Shown here piece after piece: positions 56,888 through 64,000 of a DNA stretch of 64,000 nt. Each line of letters opens with the position of its first letter. Position 1 is the stretch's first letter. Under the pieces are notes generated by a model, which saw nothing but the letters and a program-made list of their open reading frames with translations, was not told the origin of the DNA and searched no databases. The DNA is from Oceanicaulis sp. (GTDB taxonomy: Bacteria > Pseudomonadota > Alphaproteobacteria > Caulobacterales > Maricaulaceae), in contig CP157796.1 of the NCBI GenBank assembly GCA_040112665.1, positions 436,813 to 500,812 of the forward strand, given 5' to 3'. The translations under genes and the position numbers were made by a program.

Positions 56888-57853
56888 TCAGGCCTCGCTC
56901 GGTTGGGGTTCGGCGCGGTCGGTCACGTCGCCGGCGTTCTCCTCGCCGACGAGCGCCACGAAGGCGTCGTGCAGATGCGGACGGCGCGGCTCGAAGCGGG
57001 TGAGCCGGATCCCGGCGTCCACCAGCGCGCGCAGCACCGCCTGGGCGTCCGCGCCGGGCTTGAGCGCCAGCTTCCAGACGATCTCGGCCTCGCTGCGGCT
57101 GTCCTCGGTGAGCTCGCCGAACGGGGCGAGCGTCTCCTCCACAGGCTCGCCCGGCGGCGCGCCGAGCACGATCAGACGCTTGACCTGGGCCAGCGCCTCC
57201 TCGACCGAGCCGTCGAACACCTTGCGGCCGCGCGCCATCAGCACGATGCGGTCGCACAGGCGCTCGGCGTGCTCCATGACATGGGTCGAGAACAGCACGG
57301 TCCGGCCGGCCTCGGCCTGCTCGCGGATGATGTTTTCAAGGAGCTTCTGGTTGACCGGGTCGAGACCGGAGAAGGGTTCGTCGAGAATGATGAAATCGGG
57401 CTCGTGCACGATCGCAGCGATGATCTGGACTTTCTGAGCCATCCCCTTGGACAGCTCCTTGATCTTCTTGTTCGCCGCGTCAGCCAGCCCGAAACGCTCC
57501 AGCAGCGCCTTCGCGCGCTTGCGCGCCTCGCCGGCCGGAACGCCCTTCAGGCGTGCGAACAGCACGATCACCGCCTCGGCGGTCATCTTGCGGTACACCC
57601 CGCGCTCTTCAGGCAGGAAGCCGACCCGGTCCATGCCGGCCGCGTCCGGCTGCTGGCCGAACAGGCGCGCCTGGCCGGAATCAGGCTGGATCACGCCCAG
57701 CGACATCCTCAGGGTCGTGGTCTTGCCCGCCCCGTTCGGGCCGAGAAATCCTGTGATGTCGCCCTTGCGCGCCTTGAAGGAGACGTCGCTGACGGCGGGT
57801 TTGCCGCGAAAGCTCTTGGAGAGGTTTTCAACCTCGAGCGCGTATTCGGTCAT
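56888..57853 (-). CDS. ABC transporter ATP-binding protein (NatA-like)
   Basis: 321 residues. Walker A GPNGAGKTT (about 39-47), the Q-loop region, the ABC signature LSKGMAQKVQ (about 134-143), Walker B FIILDEPFSGLDP (about 154-166) and the switch His in STHVMEHAE are all present. The C-terminal ~80 residues (DUF4162-like) are typical of NatA/CcmA-type export ATPases. Drives the permease encoded directly downstream. The start ATG is 57853; a 108-bp gap separates it from the divergent DUF1499 gene. Confidence 0.92.
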   Translation of the reverse strand: MTEYALEVENLSKSFRGKPAVSDVSFKARKGDITGFLGPNGAGKTTTLRMSLGVIQPDSGQARLFGQQPDAAGMDRVGFLPEERGVYRKMTAEAVIVLFARLKGVPAGEARKRAKALLERFGLADAANKKIKELSKGMAQKVQIIAAIVHEPDFIILDEPFSGLDPVNQKLLENIIREQAEAGRTVLFSTHVMEHAERLCDRIVLMARGRKVFDGSVEEALAQVKRLIVLGAPPGEPVEETLAPFGELTEDSRSEAEIVWKLALKPGADAQAVLRALVDAGIRLTRFEPRRPHLHDAFVALVGEENAGDVTDRAEPQPSEA

Positions 57854-57961
57854 GGTTCGCCCCGGACAGCCGTGATCCCCTGTTTAGGATGGCGCGGCCT
57901 ATCGATAAAGTTATGTAATGGAAAGGTTCGCAGCTGGCAGGCGAACGACAGGGGAGCGATC

Positions 57962-58384
57962 ATGGCGCGCACGGAATTTCCGATCGATTTCAGGACGCTC
58001 GTCCCCGATTCCCGGCCGCGCCGCTGGCTGGTCCTGCCTGAATCGTTCGAGGCGGCTGCGCCGCCTGATCAGACGAGCCCCGTCTTCGCTGCAGACCCCG
58101 CTGCACTTCTGGCCGCGTTCGAGGCCGTGGCGCTGGACGCCCCGCGCACCGAAGCGACCAACCGCAGCGGCGCCCAGCGCGAGTTCGTGCAGCGTTCGAA
58201 GGTCTTCCGCTTCCCCGACTACGTCACCGTCGAGGCGGTCGCGGTCGAGGGCGGCTCGGCGCTGTGCGCCTATTCCCGCGCCGTGGTCGGCCGGTACGAC
58301 TTCAAGGTCAACGAAAAGCGGCTCACCGCCTGGATCGAGGCGACGGCCGCAAGGCTCGCTCAGGCCGAAGGCAGCGCAAAGTAG
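57962..58384 (+). CDS. DUF1499 family protein
   Basis: 140 residues from ATG 57962 (MARTEFPIDF), with GGGGAG five bases before the start. The DUF1499 core is seen in VALDAPRTEATNRSGAQREFVQRSKVFRFPDYVTVEAV (about 59-96) and SALCAYSRAVVGRYDFKVNEKRLTAWIEA, including the conserved S-R-x-x-x-G-x-x-D-x-x-x-N-x-x-R pattern. Function unknown; usually a small periplasmic or cytoplasmic protein. It overlaps the convergent DinB gene by 25 bp. Confidence 0.85.
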   Translation: MARTEFPIDFRTLVPDSRPRRWLVLPESFEAAAPPDQTSPVFAADPAALLAAFEAVALDAPRTEATNRSGAQREFVQRSKVFRFPDYVTVEAVAVEGGSALCAYSRAVVGRYDFKVNEKRLTAWIEATAARLAQAEGSAK

Positions 58385-58857
58385 AGCAGGTCCAGCGAGG
58401 GCGGCTCGGCCACGCCGAGCTGGCGCAGCATGTGGGTCGCCTGGCCGCGGTGATGGGTCTGGTGATTGAACAGGTGCGCCAGGATCACCTTCAGCGCCAG
58501 GCTCTTGGGCTCGCCGCGCGTGTTGCGGTACTCGACCGTGCGCTCGTAATCCTCCGCGCTCAGGCTCGCGACATAGTCAGACAGCCGCCGGTCCTCGGCC
58601 TCGCGCGCATCGCGCAATTCGTTGAAGCCGGTGAACAGCGTCTCGTCGAGCCGGGCCGGCGCAGTCCCCTCCCCGGTCAGGCGGTGCAGCCAGATCCGGT
58701 CGGCGACCAGCAAATGGTTCAGCGTGCCGTGCAGGCTGCCGAAATAGCCCTTGATCTCGCGCTTGCGCTCGAAGTCGGTCAGCGCGGTCGCCGCGTCGTA
58801 GAGGCGGGCGTTGGCCCAGGCGTTATAGGCGGCGAAGCGTTTGAAGTGCTCTTGCAC
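58360..58857 (-). CDS. DinB-family putative metal-dependent thiol transferase
   Basis: 165 residues, four-helix DinB/YfiT-like fold. Metal ligands: His44 in GTLNHLLVADRIWLHRL, and the pair in HLFNHQTHHRGQATHMLRQLG (about 128-148). FKRFAAYNAWANARLYDA at the start is characteristic. Family members are linked to bacillithiol, mycothiol or glutathione conjugation, or DNA-damage induction; the actual substrate is unknown. Convergent overlap of 25 bp with the DUF1499 gene. Confidence 0.9.
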   Translation of the reverse strand: MQEHFKRFAAYNAWANARLYDAATALTDFERKREIKGYFGSLHGTLNHLLVADRIWLHRLTGEGTAPARLDETLFTGFNELRDAREAEDRRLSDYVASLSAEDYERTVEYRNTRGEPKSLALKVILAHLFNHQTHHRGQATHMLRQLGVAEPPSLDLLYFALPSA

Positions 58858-58904
58858 GTGATCGGCCTTCCTCGTCGAAGCGTCCTGATGATAGCTCTTA
58901 GCCC

Positions 58905-59237
58905 ATGACCGTGTCCGAACAGAAGGCCCGCGCGCGATTGGTCGCGCTGAAAGAGGAATTGCTCGCGCTCTCCGGCGCGGCGTCGGAGGACCGCAAACCG
59001 GTCGCCCTCGACCAGCAATCGGTCGGCCGGCTCTCGCGCCAGGACAGCCTGCAGGTCCAGGCGATGGCGCGCGCCGCCGACGCGAGGCGGGCGGGCGAGC
59101 TCAGGCGGATCGAGGCGGCTTTGAAGCGTCTGGACGAGGGCGAGTACGGCTGGTGCGCGGAGTGTGGCGAGGCGATCGAGGCCAGACGCCTCGAGATCGA
59201 CCCGGCCGCGCCGCTCTGCCGGTCCTGCGCCGCCTGA
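58905..59237 (+). CDS. TraR/DksA-family zinc-finger protein
   Basis: 110 residues. An N-terminal helical hairpin (about 5-75) leads to a C4 zinc finger with C84, C87, C105 and C108 (EYGWCAECGEAIEARRLEIDPAAPLCRSC). DksA-type proteins enter the RNA polymerase secondary channel. This one is short, and the coiled-coil tip acids of E. coli DksA (D-x-x-D-A) are not obvious, so it may be a DksA2/TraR-like variant. Divergent from the DinB gene, 47 bp apart. Confidence 0.9.
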   Translation: MTVSEQKARARLVALKEELLALSGAASEDRKPVALDQQSVGRLSRQDSLQVQAMARAADARRAGELRRIEAALKRLDEGEYGWCAECGEAIEARRLEIDPAAPLCRSCAA

Positions 59238-59252
59238 CCGGCCGCGCAAAAG

Positions 59253-59280
59253 AAAACGCCCGCCTCTGCCGAGGCGGGCG
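59253..59280 (-). terminator. Terminator of rpmI-rplT
   Basis: Arms CGCCCGCCTC (59257-59266) and GAGGCGGGCG (59271-59280) around a TGCC loop. On the minus strand the stem is followed by TTTTCTTTT, a proper intrinsic terminator for rplT, 28 bp past its stop codon. It also lies behind the DksA-like gene on the plus strand. Confidence 0.85.
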
Positions 59281-59308
59281 CGTTCGGTCACCGGTCTGAA
59301 GCGCGAAA

Positions 59309-59668
59309 CTACGCGTTCAGCGCCTTCTTCGCCTGGTCGGCGAGCGAGGCGAAGGCTTCGGGCTCGTGGATCGCGATGTCGCTGAGGACCTTGCGGTCGA
59401 GCTCGATGCCGGCCTTCTTCAGGCCGTTCATGAAGGTGGCGTAAGTCAGCTCGTTCAGGCGCGCAGCGGCGTTGATCCGCTGGATCCAGAGCGAGCGGAA
59501 GACGCGCTTCTTGGCGCGGCGGTCGCGATAGGCGTACTGGCCGGCCTTCTCGACCGCCTGATTGGCGACGCGGAAGGTGTTCTTGCGCCGGCCGTAATAG
59601 CCTTTGGCGGCCTTGATGATCTTGCGTTTGCGGGCGTGACGGGCCGGTCCGGAGGACACACGGGACAT
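59309..59668 (-). CDS. rplT: 50S ribosomal protein L20
   Basis: 119 residues, standard length. [68 protein letters not shown] is textbook L20, with the basic 23S-rRNA-binding N-terminal helix and a globular C-terminus ([29 protein letters not shown]). An assembly protein for the 50S subunit. Second gene of rpmI-rplT, 36 bp after rpmI. The infC gene that often starts this operon is not here. Confidence 0.98.
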   Translation of the reverse strand: MSRVSSGPARHARKRKIIKAAKGYYGRRKNTFRVANQAVEKAGQYAYRDRRAKKRVFRSLWIQRINAAARLNELTYATFMNGLKKAGIELDRKVLSDIAIHEPEAFASLADQAKKALNA

Positions 59669-59704
59669 CGATCGCTCTCCTTATATTGTAGAGGCGACAA
59701 CCGC

Positions 59705-59908
59705 TTAGCGGTTGTAGGGCAGGTAGTGTTGCTTGACGATCTTCGCGTCCGGCGCCGCAAGGGTGTCGGTGCCGCGCTTCTGGCGGATCTGCTTGGGCGT
59801 CCGCTTGATCATCCCGTGGCGCTTGCCGGACTGAGCGGCCAGCACCTTGCCCGTTCCCGTGACCTTGAAGCGCTTCTTGGCGCCCGACTTGGTCTTGAGT
59901 TTCGACAT
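59705..59908 (-). CDS. rpmI: 50S ribosomal protein L35
   Basis: 67 residues, [46 protein letters not shown], the invariant L35 start; the C-terminus ([10 protein letters not shown]) is also standard. First gene of the rpmI-rplT pair, with GGAGAG just upstream (minus strand) and a recognisable promoter at 60004-60031, leaving a leader of about 90 nt. Confidence 0.98.
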   Translation of the reverse strand: MSKLKTKSGAKKRFKVTGTGKVLAAQSGKRHGMIKRTPKQIRQKRGTDTLAAPDAKIVKQHYLPYNR

Positions 59909-60003
59909 TTCGCTCTCCTTTCGGGAAGACCGCGAGGGTCTTCCGGCGTTCTCGGCCGCCCGGCATGTCGTGGGCCGGGTGGGCCGGTGAAGTGGAAGCG
60001 GGC

Positions 60004-60031
60004 GTTATACGCACGCGCGCCGAAAAGGCAA
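60004..60031 (-). promoter_or_regulatory. Promoter of rpmI-rplT
   Basis: On the minus strand TTGCCT (60031-60026) and TATAAC (60009-60004) are spaced 16 bp apart, about 95 bp upstream of rpmI. Good match to a sigma-70-type promoter for a ribosomal-protein unit. The -35 box is 26 bp below the stop codon region of the hydrolase gene, which shows that rpmI-rplT has its own start. Confidence 0.65.
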
Positions 60032-60054
60032 GCGCGCTCGCCCGTTCCGAGGTT

Positions 60055-61083
60055 CTAACGTCGCGTCTCCAGCCAGTCGAGGATCGCCGCCGGCAGCTCA
60101 GGCGCGAGCGCCATCTCGCCGAAGGCGTGCTCGCCGGGCGCGAGCCCTTCGCCGCGCAGGAAGAAATGATCCTGATCTTCAAGCACGACCAGCGTGGTCT
60201 GCCCTGGCGCAGACGCGTCCATCAGGAGCGGCGCGTTGAGATCCGGCGCGGTCTGGGTGTCCAGATCGCCGTAGACAGCGAGCCGCGGATCGGTGGAAGC
60301 GGCGTAGCCGGCCGCCGGGTCGAGACCGAGATAGACCTCCATTTCGGGGCTCGCCATGCGCTCGGCGAAGCCGGCCACCGTGCCGTCCTCCCATATGTCC
60401 TGAGGCGCGCCCCAGGCGCGAAACAGCGCGTCGGTGGCCTCTTCGACGCCCGCATCGTCGCCCTCGATCGAGGCGGCCACGAGTGCGGTGAGCGCGTCCT
60501 CGGCGGCCTGCAATTTCTCAGGCGTCGCCGCCTCGCCGAAATGGGCGCGGGTGTTGGCCATCTGCTGGTCGATCCAGACCTCAGAGCCCGGCGCGGCGGG
60601 AGCGCCCAGCAGGACCAGAAACTCGACCGCACGGCCGCGTTCGGCCTCGGCGAGCGGTGCGATCAGCGCGCCTTCGCTGTGGCCGAGCACGCCGACCGGG
60701 CCGAGCCCCTGGCTCGCGGCGAAGTCGATCGTGGCGACCACGTCCTGAACACGCGCCAGCGCGTGCGGCGTGATCTCTCCGGTCGATCCTTCGACGCCGC
60801 GTTCGTCCACCCGCAGGCTCGCCCAGCCGCCTTCGGCCAGGGCTTCGGCGAGTTCGGCGAACATCGGCGCGCCTGAAATCACCTGGTCGCGCGGGTGTGG
60901 CCCGGCGCCGGTGACGAAGACCAGGACGCCCTTCGGGTTGTCAGGGACGAGGAGCGTGCCGGCCAGCTCGGCGCCCGGCGCCGGTACGACGACCTCGTGA
61001 GCGACGGGCTCGGCGGCGGCGAGGCCGGACGTGGCGACAAACGCTGCGGCGGCGAGGCCGAGCGCGGCGGCGGATCTGATCAT
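60055..61083 (-). CDS. Secreted alpha/beta hydrolase
   Basis: 342 residues from ATG 61083, chosen because a signal peptide (1-24, ends Leu-Ala-Ala-Ala) starts there and AAGGAC precedes it; a start 15 codons upstream would bury the signal. The fold shows VLVFVTGAGPHPRDQ (oxyanion region, about 54-68), nucleophile Ser136 in G-H-S-E-G, a helical cap (about 185-240), and catalytic Asp/His near VYGDLDTQTAP and LEDQDHFFLRGEG. Resembles the dienelactone-hydrolase/esterase S9-like group. Periplasmic or secreted esterase; substrate unknown. Confidence 0.86.
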   Translation of the reverse strand: MIRSAAALGLAAAAFVATSGLAAAEPVAHEVVVPAPGAELAGTLLVPDNPKGVLVFVTGAGPHPRDQVISGAPMFAELAEALAEGGWASLRVDERGVEGSTGEITPHALARVQDVVATIDFAASQGLGPVGVLGHSEGALIAPLAEAERGRAVEFLVLLGAPAAPGSEVWIDQQMANTRAHFGEAATPEKLQAAEDALTALVAASIEGDDAGVEEATDALFRAWGAPQDIWEDGTVAGFAERMASPEMEVYLGLDPAAGYAASTDPRLAVYGDLDTQTAPDLNAPLLMDASAPGQTTLVVLEDQDHFFLRGEGLAPGEHAFGEMALAPELPAAILDWLETRR

Positions 61084-61158
61084 GGGGTGTCCTTGTGACA
61101 GCCGGCCCCGTTCGGGCCGTTCGGACATCTGATGCGCGATCAGCCCTGATCGGATGCG

Positions 61159-61194
61159 AAAACGGCGCGGCGCCCTGCAGCACCGCGCCGTTTT
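61159..61194. terminator. Hairpin terminator between the hydrolase and repeat-protein genes
   Basis: Arms AAAACGGCGCGG (61159-61170) and CCGCGCCGTTTT (61183-61194) with a 12-nt loop. It begins 23 bp past the stop of the repeat protein on the minus strand and supplies a TTTT end on either strand. Confidence 0.7.
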
Positions 61195-61216
61195 GCGATT
61201 TCAACGGGCCGAGCGT

Positions 61217-62953
61217 CTAGTTCTCAGCGACGTCCTCAGTAACGACGATCTCGCCCTCGGCCGTCCCGCCGAAGAAGGTGCCGGCGAAGACTGCGTAGAC
61301 GCCTGCTTCGGCGCCGGGCAGGACGACGCGCGAGTTCAGATCGCCTGCGCCGTCGTCATCGCACGCCCAACCGCCGCCCGGCAGGGCGATGGCGAGCGTG
61401 GCGTCGCCTTCCGGCACGAGTACGGAGACGCTGAGATCGCCGCCCGCCCAGTCCAGCGCCAGGCTCGGCGCGGACGGGTAGACGCCCGGACAGTCATAGA
61501 CAGACGGGTCGGTATACTGCACCTCGGCCACGCCGCCGGCCTCGACTGCGAAAACGCCGTCGGCGGGATCGAAGCCTGGCGCGAGGGCGGCCTCGAACGC
61601 AGCCGGTGCGGTCAGATCGATCTGGCGCGCTTCAGGTTCGGGTCCGGGGCCTTCGCCCGAGACGAAGACCTGCGCGGCGACAGGCTCCTCGCTGAACGCA
61701 CCGGCGTAGAGGTCGTAAACGCCGGGCTGGGCGGCCTCGAACGTTACGAAGGCGTCGAGGGCGCCGAGCGAATCGTCGTCGCACATCCACGATCCGTCCG
61801 GCCCGTTCACGAGAAGGGTCACGTCCTCGTCGCCGGTCACCGAGAAGAACAGCGGCGCGCCTTCGCCGTCGTACTCAAACCTCAGGGTGGGCTCGCGCGT
61901 GACATTGCCCGGACACCAGGCGCCGCCGGTCATGTCCTCAGACAGCGCCATGTCGGCTTCGATCGGGCCGCCGGCCTGCACCTCGAAGGCGGCGGGGTCG
62001 GGCGAGAAGCCCGCAGAGAGGGCGTGCACGCCGAAGCGCGGCTCTCCGGCGACGTCGAGCCGCCGGTCGATCCCGCCATAACCGATCTCGGAGACCGAGA
62101 TCGTCGCCGGCGCCTCGCCGCTGTCGTCATGCAGCAGGCCGGCGAACACCGCGTAGCGGCCGCGCTCGGGCGCCTCGATACGCACGCCGGCGTCCAGACC
62201 GATCATGTCGTCGTTGCAGAGCACGTCGCCGGACGGTGTGACGACCGCGATCGTGCTGTCCTCTTCGCTCTCCACGAGGAGATGCAGGGGCAGATCACCG
62301 CCGCGGTAGTCGATCGCGAGATCGGGCGCGGCGCCGGCATAGCCCGAACACCAGGCGCTATCGCCGCCCAGCGGTTCGAGCCGGGCCGGGCCGCCCGCCG
62401 TCGCCTCGAAACTGCGCGGGTCGTTCCCGAACCCGCCCGACAGCCGGACCGACTGATCGGCCGGCGCGTCGGGGTCGGCGCTGACGATGTAGGGGTTGTC
62501 GGTGACGAAGCCGCCCGGCGAGGCGTGCAGCACGCTCAGCGGATAGCCGACGCCGGCCTGGTAGGAGCCGACCCAGATCTCGTAGTCGCCCGGCTGGGCG
62601 TCGAGGACGACTCCCGGATTCATCCCGCCCGCGGAATCGTCGTCGCAGGTGACCGTTCCGTCAGGGGCGCGAACCGCCAGGGTCAGATCCTCGTCCGATC
62701 CTGCGGCGAGATAGACCTGGCCGGCCCGGCTGACCGAAAGCACCGCCGTGGGCTGGCCGGCGCCGTATCCGGCGCAGCCTGATGAAAGCCGGCTCAGCGG
62801 CAGCGCGCCGGCCGCGCGGATGTCGAGGCTGACCGCCTCGCCTGAATAGTCGAGCACGCCGTAGCTGGGCGCGCCTTCGAAATCCTGCGCCGATGCCGCG
62901 CCGGCGAAAGCGAGCACGGCGAGCGAGGCGCCGGCCTTGATGAGCGTTTTCAT
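61217..62953 (-). CDS. Secreted protein with four Cys/Asp-rich repeats, family not recognised
   Basis: 578 residues from ATG 62953 (MKTLIKAGAS), with a signal peptide ending Ala-Ser-Ala-Gln (about 22). The rest consists of four repeats of about 130 residues (roughly 23-150, 155-290, 295-425, 445-575). Each has a first Cys in a C-x-G context (CAGYG, CSGYAG, CPGN, CPGVYP), an L-x-(V/F)-x-V-x-x-(D/E)-x-D-(T/L) strand, a second Cys before an acidic run (TVTCDDDSAG, VLCNDD, WMCDDDS, WACDDDGAG), and a closing YxxxxG strand (YEIWVGSY, YAVFAGLL, YDLYAGAF, YAVFAGTF). The two Cys per repeat could pair, and the DDD turn could hold Ca2+. The general look recalls PPC-type beta-sandwiches. Shares the repeat with the adjacent upstream gene. 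No function assigned. Confidence 0.8.
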   Translation of the reverse strand: MKTLIKAGASLAVLAFAGAASAQDFEGAPSYGVLDYSGEAVSLDIRAAGALPLSRLSSGCAGYGAGQPTAVLSVSRAGQVYLAAGSDEDLTLAVRAPDGTVTCDDDSAGGMNPGVVLDAQPGDYEIWVGSYQAGVGYPLSVLHASPGGFVTDNPYIVSADPDAPADQSVRLSGGFGNDPRSFEATAGGPARLEPLGGDSAWCSGYAGAAPDLAIDYRGGDLPLHLLVESEEDSTIAVVTPSGDVLCNDDMIGLDAGVRIEAPERGRYAVFAGLLHDDSGEAPATISVSEIGYGGIDRRLDVAGEPRFGVHALSAGFSPDPAAFEVQAGGPIEADMALSEDMTGGAWCPGNVTREPTLRFEYDGEGAPLFFSVTGDEDVTLLVNGPDGSWMCDDDSLGALDAFVTFEAAQPGVYDLYAGAFSEEPVAAQVFVSGEGPGPEPEARQIDLTAPAAFEAALAPGFDPADGVFAVEAGGVAEVQYTDPSVYDCPGVYPSAPSLALDWAGGDLSVSVLVPEGDATLAIALPGGGWACDDDGAGDLNSRVVLPGAEAGVYAVFAGTFFGGTAEGEIVVTEDVAEN

Positions 62954-63071
62954 GGTTCTGTCCTGTCCCCTTGTCGCGCCGTGCCGCGCCGGACGATGTC
63001 CGGCGCGCTCGGCTTCTGACCGAGAAGGTCGCACGTTCAATAGGGCGAAAAAAGGCCGCCCGCGGGGCGAT

Positions 63072-64000
63072 CTATCGATAGCCGATCTCGGAGACGTTCA
63101 GCGTGGTCGCCTCCGTTCCGCCGCCGAACACGCCGACATAGATATCGTATACACCGCTCGTCGAACCGGAGATGGAAACCCCGGCGTTCGTGCCCGAGGC
63201 GCCGTCGTCATTGCACCGCCATGTCCCGAACGAGTCGTTCACGGCGATCGTCGTGTCGGCGCTGCCTGACGTGTAGATGTAGAGGGTTCCGGACCCCTGG
63301 TATGTGAGCTGGACCGTCGGCGCGGCCGAGAAGTCGCCCCAGCAGTCAGAGTCGATGGAGTCCCCGTCGACCGGCCCGCCGGCGGTCACCTGCCGCGTCC
63401 AGGGATCGGGAAGGAACCCGCCGCTCAGCGTCACGTCGCCGAAGCGCGCCGGCAAGGAGATGTCCACGCCTTGCGATCCGCCGGTGTTGGCCGTGATCAT
63501 GCCGTTCCCGCCGGTGTTCGCCGTTACGCGGCCGCCTGCCCCCGCGCTCGCCCGGGTATGCTCGCCGGTTTCGGAAATGAAGAGGGTGGCGGGTACGCCG
63601 CGCCTGTCGCCGAACGTGCCGACCCAGACGTCGTAGCGGCCCGAGGCCGGCTGATCGAAGCGGATCATCGGCTGCAGGAAGGCCTCCGCGCCGTCATCGT
63701 CGCACCACCAGCCGCCGTTGGGATCGTTGATCACCAGGGTGGTGTCATCATCGGAGTCGACCGAGAAGATCAACGGCCAGGATCCGGCCGAATAGCTGAC
63801 CGAGTAGTCCGGCGCGTCGGCGATGTAGCCGGTGCAGTTGGTGAAGCGCGAGCTCGCTGCGATCGGCCCGCCTGCGGTCAGCTGTCTTACGTGCGGGTCC
63901 GGCGTAAACCCGGCCTGCAGGCTGGTTCCGCCGAACGAGGCCGGCCGGGTCCAGTCCTGGGCGTCCGCGGCGGCGCCCGCAGCCAGAGCCGCAAGGACGC
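63072..64000 (-). CDS. Second secreted Cys/Asp-rich repeat protein, 5' end outside the window
   Basis: 309 codons are visible; the start lies just beyond the right edge, because the first visible residues (VLAALAAGAAADAQDW) are the end of a signal peptide. Two repeats like those in the neighbouring protein follow: one with NCTGY, a FSVDSDDDTTLVINDPNGGWWCDDDG strand-turn and YDVWVGTFG; another with DCWGD, DTTIAVNDSFGTWRCNDDGASG and YDIYVGVFGGG. Between them is a Gly/Thr-rich linker with two TANTGG copies. The C-terminus ends in VSEIGYR, also found inside the neighbour (VSEIGYGG). The gene is 118 bp upstream of that neighbour on the same strand. Probably secreted; function unknown. Confidence 0.8.
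   Translation of the reverse strand, partial: VLAALAAGAAADAQDWTRPASFGGTSLQAGFTPDPHVRQLTAGGPIAASSRFTNCTGYIADAPDYSVSYSAGSWPLIFSVDSDDDTTLVINDPNGGWWCDDDGAEAFLQPMIRFDQPASGRYDVWVGTFGDRRGVPATLFISETGEHTRASAGAGGRVTANTGGNGMITANTGGSQGVDISLPARFGDVTLSGGFLPDPWTRQVTAGGPVDGDSIDSDCWGDFSAAPTVQLTYQGSGTLYIYTSGSADTTIAVNDSFGTWRCNDDGASGTNAGVSISGSTSGVYDIYVGVFGGGTEATTLNVSEIGYR

Overview
This 64 kb window is very GC-rich, densely coded and has no mobile elements, CRISPR arrays or tRNA/rRNA genes that I can see. Protein content (TamA/TamB, COQ9-family protein, DUF1499, DcaP-type porin, a BigR/SqrR-like sulfur regulon, Ku/LigD end joining, TGS-less ThrRS, TonB receptor with a partner lipoprotein) points to an aerobic alphaproteobacterium. 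Overall flavour resembles the marine Maricaulales/Hyphomonadaceae, but that placement is inference.

Layout. 1-3.3 kb: start of a TonB-dependent receptor behind a large lipoprotein made of two near-identical beta-helix-like halves. 3.6-9.5 kb: a persulfide/sulfide oxidation regulon (SulP transporter, DUF442-SQR fusion, persulfide dioxygenase and thiol-sensing ArsR regulator on the minus strand; two YeeE/YedE half-transporters divergently on the plus strand) around one AT-rich palindromic operator. 9.5-17.3 kb: a DUF1295 membrane protein, then a locus that looks like an uncharacterised polysaccharide synthesis/export system: processive GT2 synthase, BcsB-like periplasmic protein, outer-membrane beta-barrel, and an acidic coiled-coil protein. 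17.2-22.1 kb: a TetR-adaptor-RND efflux operon under twin operators. 22.1-24.4 kb: YqaE peptide, stress flavin-binding protein, PiT-like transporter. 24.5-30.6 kb: tamA-tamB. 30.8-35.5 kb: a second adaptor-RND operon. 35.5-37.4 kb: thrS.

37.6-43.6 kb: one plus-strand run joining three membrane stress proteins (small amphipathic, holin-like, DUF3618) to a bacterial NHEJ set: Ku, LigD ligase/phosphoesterase and a separately encoded LigD polymerase, with a hicAB toxin-antitoxin pair (own promoter and palindromic operator) sitting inside it. 43.7-47.9 kb: NarL/LuxR response regulator divergent from a DcaP-like porin and acetyl-CoA synthetase, probably an acetate/short-chain acid uptake unit. 47.9-48.4 kb: a cluster of intergenic hairpin repeats. 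48.4-54.7 kb: Ntn-hydrolase acylase, TetR regulator, lycopene-cyclase-like flavoprotein translationally coupled to an APH/P-loop kinase, COQ9-family protein. 54.9-60 kb: rpsU (apparently with an ATC start), NatAB-like ABC exporter, DUF1499, DinB, DksA-like protein, rpmI-rplT. 60-64 kb: secreted alpha/beta hydrolase and two adjacent secreted proteins built from a Cys/Asp-rich repeat that I do not recognise.

Start codons were chosen from Shine-Dalgarno spacing, signal peptides and family length; uncertain ones are flagged. Long reading frames antisense to real genes are GC-rich shadows and were left out.
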